This document shows positions 60,290 through 64,000 of a stretch of 64,000 nt of DNA, piece by piece. A program made the position numbers and the translations under genes. Origin of the DNA: Ceratopteris richardii (lineage: Eukaryota; Streptophyta; Polypodiopsida; Polypodiales; Pteridaceae); contig CM035432.1 in the NCBI GenBank assembly GCA_020310875.1, positions 90,331,554 to 90,395,553 on the forward strand, written 5' to 3'. The number at the start of each line of letters is the position of its first letter. Within the stretch, counting starts at the first letter, position 1. The notes beneath the pieces were generated by a model, which made no database searches, was not told the DNA's origin, and saw only the letters and a program-made list of their open reading frames with translations.

Positions 60290-61880
60290 GAAAGGAAGTA
60301 AACCCAAAGCTTTGCGGAAAGCTTCAAACTTCTCCCTAGGCAGAGCCTTCGTGAAAAGGTCTGCAATGTTCTCCTACGTGGGCACATATGCCAAGCTGAT
60401 CTCCCTAGCAGAGAACCTCTCCCTGACATAATGATAATGCACCTCAACGTGCTTAGTGCGAGCATGGAACACAGGGTTCCTCGCAACTGCCAATGCGCTC
60501 TGACTGTCAGTGAAGATGGTGGTGGTAGAGGACTAACCAACACCCAAATCAGCCATAAGGCGTCTGAGCCACACACATTCAATAGTAGCTATGAAAGCTG
60601 CCCTATACTCAGCCTCACAACTGGAAGTGGCCACAATAGGCTGCTTCTTGCTCAACCAAGATATACCTGAGCTACCAAGCATGAAGCAAAAGCCACTAGT
60701 GGACACACGAGTGTCTTAGCAACCAGCCCAGTCGGAGTCAGAAAAAGCATGCAAATCTGGCGGTAGTGATCCCCCCTTGGGATAAAACAATCCAAGTAGC
60801 TGAGTACCACTCAAATAGGGAAAGATGCACTTAACTGCCTGCCAATGCTTGACTCCTGGGCAATGCATAAACCTGCTCATACGTGAGACAACAAACTGAA
60901 TATCTGGCCGAGTAATGCATAAGTAAATCAAGCATCCAATAGCCTGCTAATAGAGAACAACATCAAATGCATCTCCAGCATCATGAAGACTCAAACGTAA
61001 ACCTGTCTCCATAGGAATGGCAATAGGCTTACAGTCTTCAAGGCCAAAACGCTGCAATAATGTGTCAATATATTTAGTTTGACACAAAGCCATTCCACCA
61101 TCAACTTGCATAAACTGAATGCCCTAATAGTGATGCAAATGCCCCAAATCAGACATCTCAAATGAGGCATGCAAATCAGCCTTAAAATCAGCAATATGCT
61201 TCTCAATAGGACCAGTGACCATTAGGACCAGTGACCATTAGGACCAGTGACCATCATGTCGTCAACATAGACAACAATGATAAGAAGCACATCATTAGCA
61301 CGCTTAACATATAAGGTGCTTTCAGTTGGACTGTTCTCAAAACCATGTGCAATCAGATAGGCATGTATCTTCTCATACCAAGCACGTGGTGCTTGCTTTA
61401 AACCATATAATGCCTTCGTTAACATGCACACCTACTTTTCATGCCCTTTCTGCACAAAGCCACGGGGCTGAAAAACATACACTTCTTCATGTAAGTCACC
61501 ATTCAGAAATGCAGTTTTAATGTCCAAATGATGTACATTCCAACCATGATGGGTTTCAAGTGCACAAATGCTCCAAACAGTATTCATACGGCATGTAGGT
61601 GCAAAGTTCTAATCAAAATCAATGCCTCTTTCCTGCGCCTTTGCAACAAGCCTAGCCTTATACCTCTCAACTGTACCATCAGGTTTACGCTTTAGCTTGT
61701 ATACCCACTTAGTGCCAATGGCCTACTTGCCAGGAGGCAAGTCACATAAAGACCAAGTACCATTCTTCATTATTGCATCATATTCAGATTGCATAGCAGC
61801 CATCCATTTTTCTGAATTTTGTGCTTCATCAAACAAAACAGGCTCATTCTCATCACAGAGACTGGATGCAGCCATACATA
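60290..61880 (-). pseudogene. Copia family A reverse transcriptase and RNase H (- strand copy)
   Basis: Read leftward: the RT N-terminus near 61750, ALYGLKQAPRAWYEKIHAYL, VVYVDDMMVTGP with YVDD intact, then a 16-bp triplication at 61208-61254 that breaks the frame. YLCITRPDIQFVVSRMSRF, CPGVKHWQAVKCIFPYLSGT and SDSDWAGC follow, then RNase H with HIEVHYHYVRE-type sequence in shifted frames near 60440. A TAG interrupts SDWAGC. Confidence 0.88.
61208..61254. repeat. 16-bp triplication next to the RT active site
   Basis: AGGACCAGTGACCATT is present nearly three times in tandem just downstream of YVDD (antisense). Confidence 0.95.
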
Positions 61881-62020
61881 GCAATCTGATGCAAAAGAGG
61901 CACTATGAGAGCCTGAACGAGTACGATATGACAAAGGTGCATCTAATTTGTTGTCACACAAAGTCTACACCAGCCATTTTGGCATAGTTTTTGCCTGTTC
62001 AATATCAGCTCTCTCATCAA

Positions 62021-63062
62021 CTAGTGCATCATGTAATCTGCATAAGAAATGGAATGATCTGCATCATCACATGAAACCTGCAAAGGCTGAGAAGTTGCCT
62101 CATTGGAACCAGCACTAGACTGTCCACCTGTAAAAAGAGGCATCAAAGTATCATACATGTCTTTGGAGCTAACATATGTCTCCTTAGTACATGAAAGCAA
62201 TGGCTGAATAGCATCTTCCACAAAAACAACATCACGGCTAACCAAAACGCGTTTAGTCTGTGGATGATACAGACGATAGCCTTTACTTTCAGAACTGTAC
62301 CGAACAAAAATACATTTTACTGCCTTATCATCCAATTTTCTGCGATGTTGTTCAGGCACTAGTGCATATGCCAAACAACCAAAAACCCGCAGATGAGCAA
62401 CAGATGGCTTGCGATCATGCCAAGCCTCATATGGAGTGATAGATTGCAGCGCTTTAGTGGGACACGTGTTAAGTACATATGCTGCACACATGACAACCTC
62501 AAGCCAGAAACTATGTGGTAAAGCCTGACTCTTGACCATACACCTCATCATCTCCATGAGTGACCTATTCTTCCGTTCAACAACTCCATTCTGTTGAGCT
62601 GTATACGACACTGTACACTGATGTTTTATCCCACGTTCAGCCAGAAATGCATTAAAATTAGAAGACATATATTCCCCCCCTCGATCAGAACGGAGGGTGC
62701 CCATTTTACATCCTCACAGATTTTCAGCCAAAACCAAAAACTGTTTGAAGCACAAAAACACTTCGGACTTTGCCTTCAATGGATATACCCATGCATGCTT
62801 GGAAAAATCATCAATGAAAGTCACGAAGTAAAGATAGTTTCCAAAAGGTGTCTGCATAGGACCACAGACATCACTATGTACAAGCTGCAATTTCTGCGTA
62901 GCCCAAACTGAACCATCTTTTGGAAAGGAGGAACGCTGCATTTTGCCCAAAATATAGCCTTCACATACATGTTTTGCTGGTGCCTCAAGCTTGGGCAAAG
63001 AGGACACCATTTCAGATTTTTGCAGGCGTAGCAAACTAGCAAAATTAAGATGACTAAAGCGT
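62021..63062 (-). pseudogene. Copia family A integrase (- strand copy)
   Basis: Zinc/pre-integrase part: KHVCEGYILGKMQRSSF and LVHSDVCGPMQTPFGNY; core: FVTFIDDFSKHAWVYPLKAK (first Asp), then after a stop the open frame from 62704: LRSDRGGEYM (second Asp), TAQQNGVVERKNRSLMEMMR (Glu). All three catalytic residues are present. C-terminal part: TPYEAWHDRKPSVAHLRVFG, CIFVRYSSESKGYRLYHPQT and VVFVEDAIQP. One stop near 62711 splits the domain. Confidence 0.92.
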
Positions 63063-63067
63063 GCATG

Positions 63068-63591
63068 TCAAAGCTTTGCATCTGACATAGCCTGAGAATC
63101 ATTTACTGCACATGCCAAATCATTTACAGATCTTTCATAGTCTATGAGCTTATACAACCCACGACATAAAATGCCAGAAGCAATAATAACATCCCCATTT
63201 GACAGATCATGAACTGTACATCTCTCATCAACAAATTTCACAACCAAGCCAATCTTGGCTAATGCAGAAACTGATAACAAATTCTTCTTGATCCCTGGCA
63301 TAAATAAAGCATTTGATAAGGTGAAAGAACTACCATCAACTGTAGTCAGAATGATCTTACCAACTTCCATAACAGGATAAGAGGAGTTGTTGGCACATGT
63401 AACAGTATTCCCTGCGAGGTAATATGTTTGGTTGCCCCACTATCAAAGTACCAAACATTTGAGTCCACTACAGACATGCACTGCTCATGAGAAGATGGGT
63501 CAAAACTACAAACAGTAGTAAACACCCATTCTTCTTCTTGAACAAGATTAGGAGACTCTATTTTTGGTGTAGAGGCTTCTGCAACAACCAT
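63068..63591 (-). pseudogene. Copia family A protease (- strand copy)
   Basis: WVFTTVCSFDPSSHEQCMSV, VWYFDSGATKHIT (the DSGA active site is intact), a frameshift, then VGKIILTTVDGSSFTLSNAL, PGIKKNLLSVSALAKIGLVV and the pre-integrase lead. This protease would mature the Gag-Pol polyprotein; the frameshift after the active site breaks it. Confidence 0.88.
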
Positions 63592-64000
63592 TCGAGCCTC
63601 CTTTTTCTTTGCATATTATGCAGCCAGTTTTGGGCAGTTCTTTATGATATGATCATTCTCTTTACAGTACTTGCAAAATAATTTCTGCTTTTCTGATTTG
63701 TTCTCATCTTTATCCTGGTTCTTTGAATGTGCAGCATTTGCAGATTTCTGCTTACTAGTAGAAGAGCTCCATTTTCCTTTGCCCTTCTGACTAGCAGGAA
63801 AGCTTGATCTGCAACACGCATAATGGACCTATTGTGCCTGGACTGATCTTCCTGTAACAGAACAGAGACTAACTCCTCAAATGAAAAGGCATTTGGATTG
63901 CCTTTCATCATCAATCAAAGAGTAGAAGCAAAACTCTGATATGAGTCAGGAAGACCATTCAGAACGGTCTACACAAGTGAGCTATCTGGTATAACCTCAT
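63592..64000 (-). pseudogene. Copia family A gag, C-terminal half with CCHC knuckle (- strand copy)
   Basis: MMMKGNPNAFSFEELVSVLL, QEDQSRHNR, then in a shifted frame a nucleocapsid knuckle FCKYCKENDHIIKNCPKLA (CX2CX4HX4C, about 63634-63674) and AKKKEARMVVAEAST. Gag coats element RNA; the frameshift between capsid and knuckle breaks this copy. Confidence 0.85.

Larger units (their letters stand above)
59978..64000 (-). mobile_element. Copia family A, - strand copy (runs off the window)
   Basis: 3' LTR 59978-60206, then RNase H, RT, integrase, protease and the C-terminal half of gag in antisense; the 5' end is beyond 64000. This is the best kept family member for integrase (one open frame of 227 codons) and the only one showing the gag zinc knuckle. 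Confidence 0.92.

Overview
The window reads as nuclear plant DNA that is almost entirely decayed transposable elements and simple repeats. There is no bacterial gene organisation. I see plant-type LTR retrotransposons of both superfamilies, a CACTA transposon with introns, a LINE 3' end, PPR gene fragments, and one intact plant LEA-2 gene. The PPR wording (tandem units with LKAC, GNALxDMYxKCG and VSWTxLIAGY) resembles the expanded PPR families of ferns and lycophytes, so a fern is my best guess; this is inference.

Layout. 1-3.3 kb: + strand chromovirus-like Ty3/gypsy with a likely 3' LTR. 3.5-6.4 kb: second + strand gypsy with an odd domain order (integrase, then retropepsin). 6.7-10.6 kb: two telomere-motif-rich repeats around a ruined - strand gypsy pol. 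12.9-13.9 kb: 5' end of a copia element (family A) cut by a TA/TG microsatellite. 14.5-17.6 kb: - strand copia of another family. 17.6-28.8 kb: - strand gypsy (element D) bounded by two ~1.43 kb direct repeats that behave like LTRs but consist mostly of a PPR gene fragment. 30.4-35.4 kb: copia and gypsy remnants, one holding a tRNA-derived SINE-like insert. 35.4-38.1 kb: CACTA transposase relic. 38.3-45 kb: TA/TG microsatellites and a large alternating purine-pyrimidine minisatellite. 45-47.8 kb: copia fragment, MAPKK pseudogene and GA tracts. 49.5-53 kb: the only gene-like island, with the LEA-2 gene at 50411-51016. 53-54 kb: LINE 3' end and a fold-back structure. 55-64 kb: three family A copia copies, two on the - strand and one on the +, including a full LTR-to-LTR copy.

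The genes do not form a pathway. What links them is retrotransposition: one copia family (LTR about 230 bp, TGTTGATATATTTAGG...CCAACA) recurs at least seven times in both orientations, and almost every pol gene carries stops or frameshifts. The most unusual object is element D, with PPR-derived terminal repeats, no recognisable gag, and three structured hairpin cassettes between integrase and the polypurine tract. All identities and counts were made by eye; nothing was aligned or searched.
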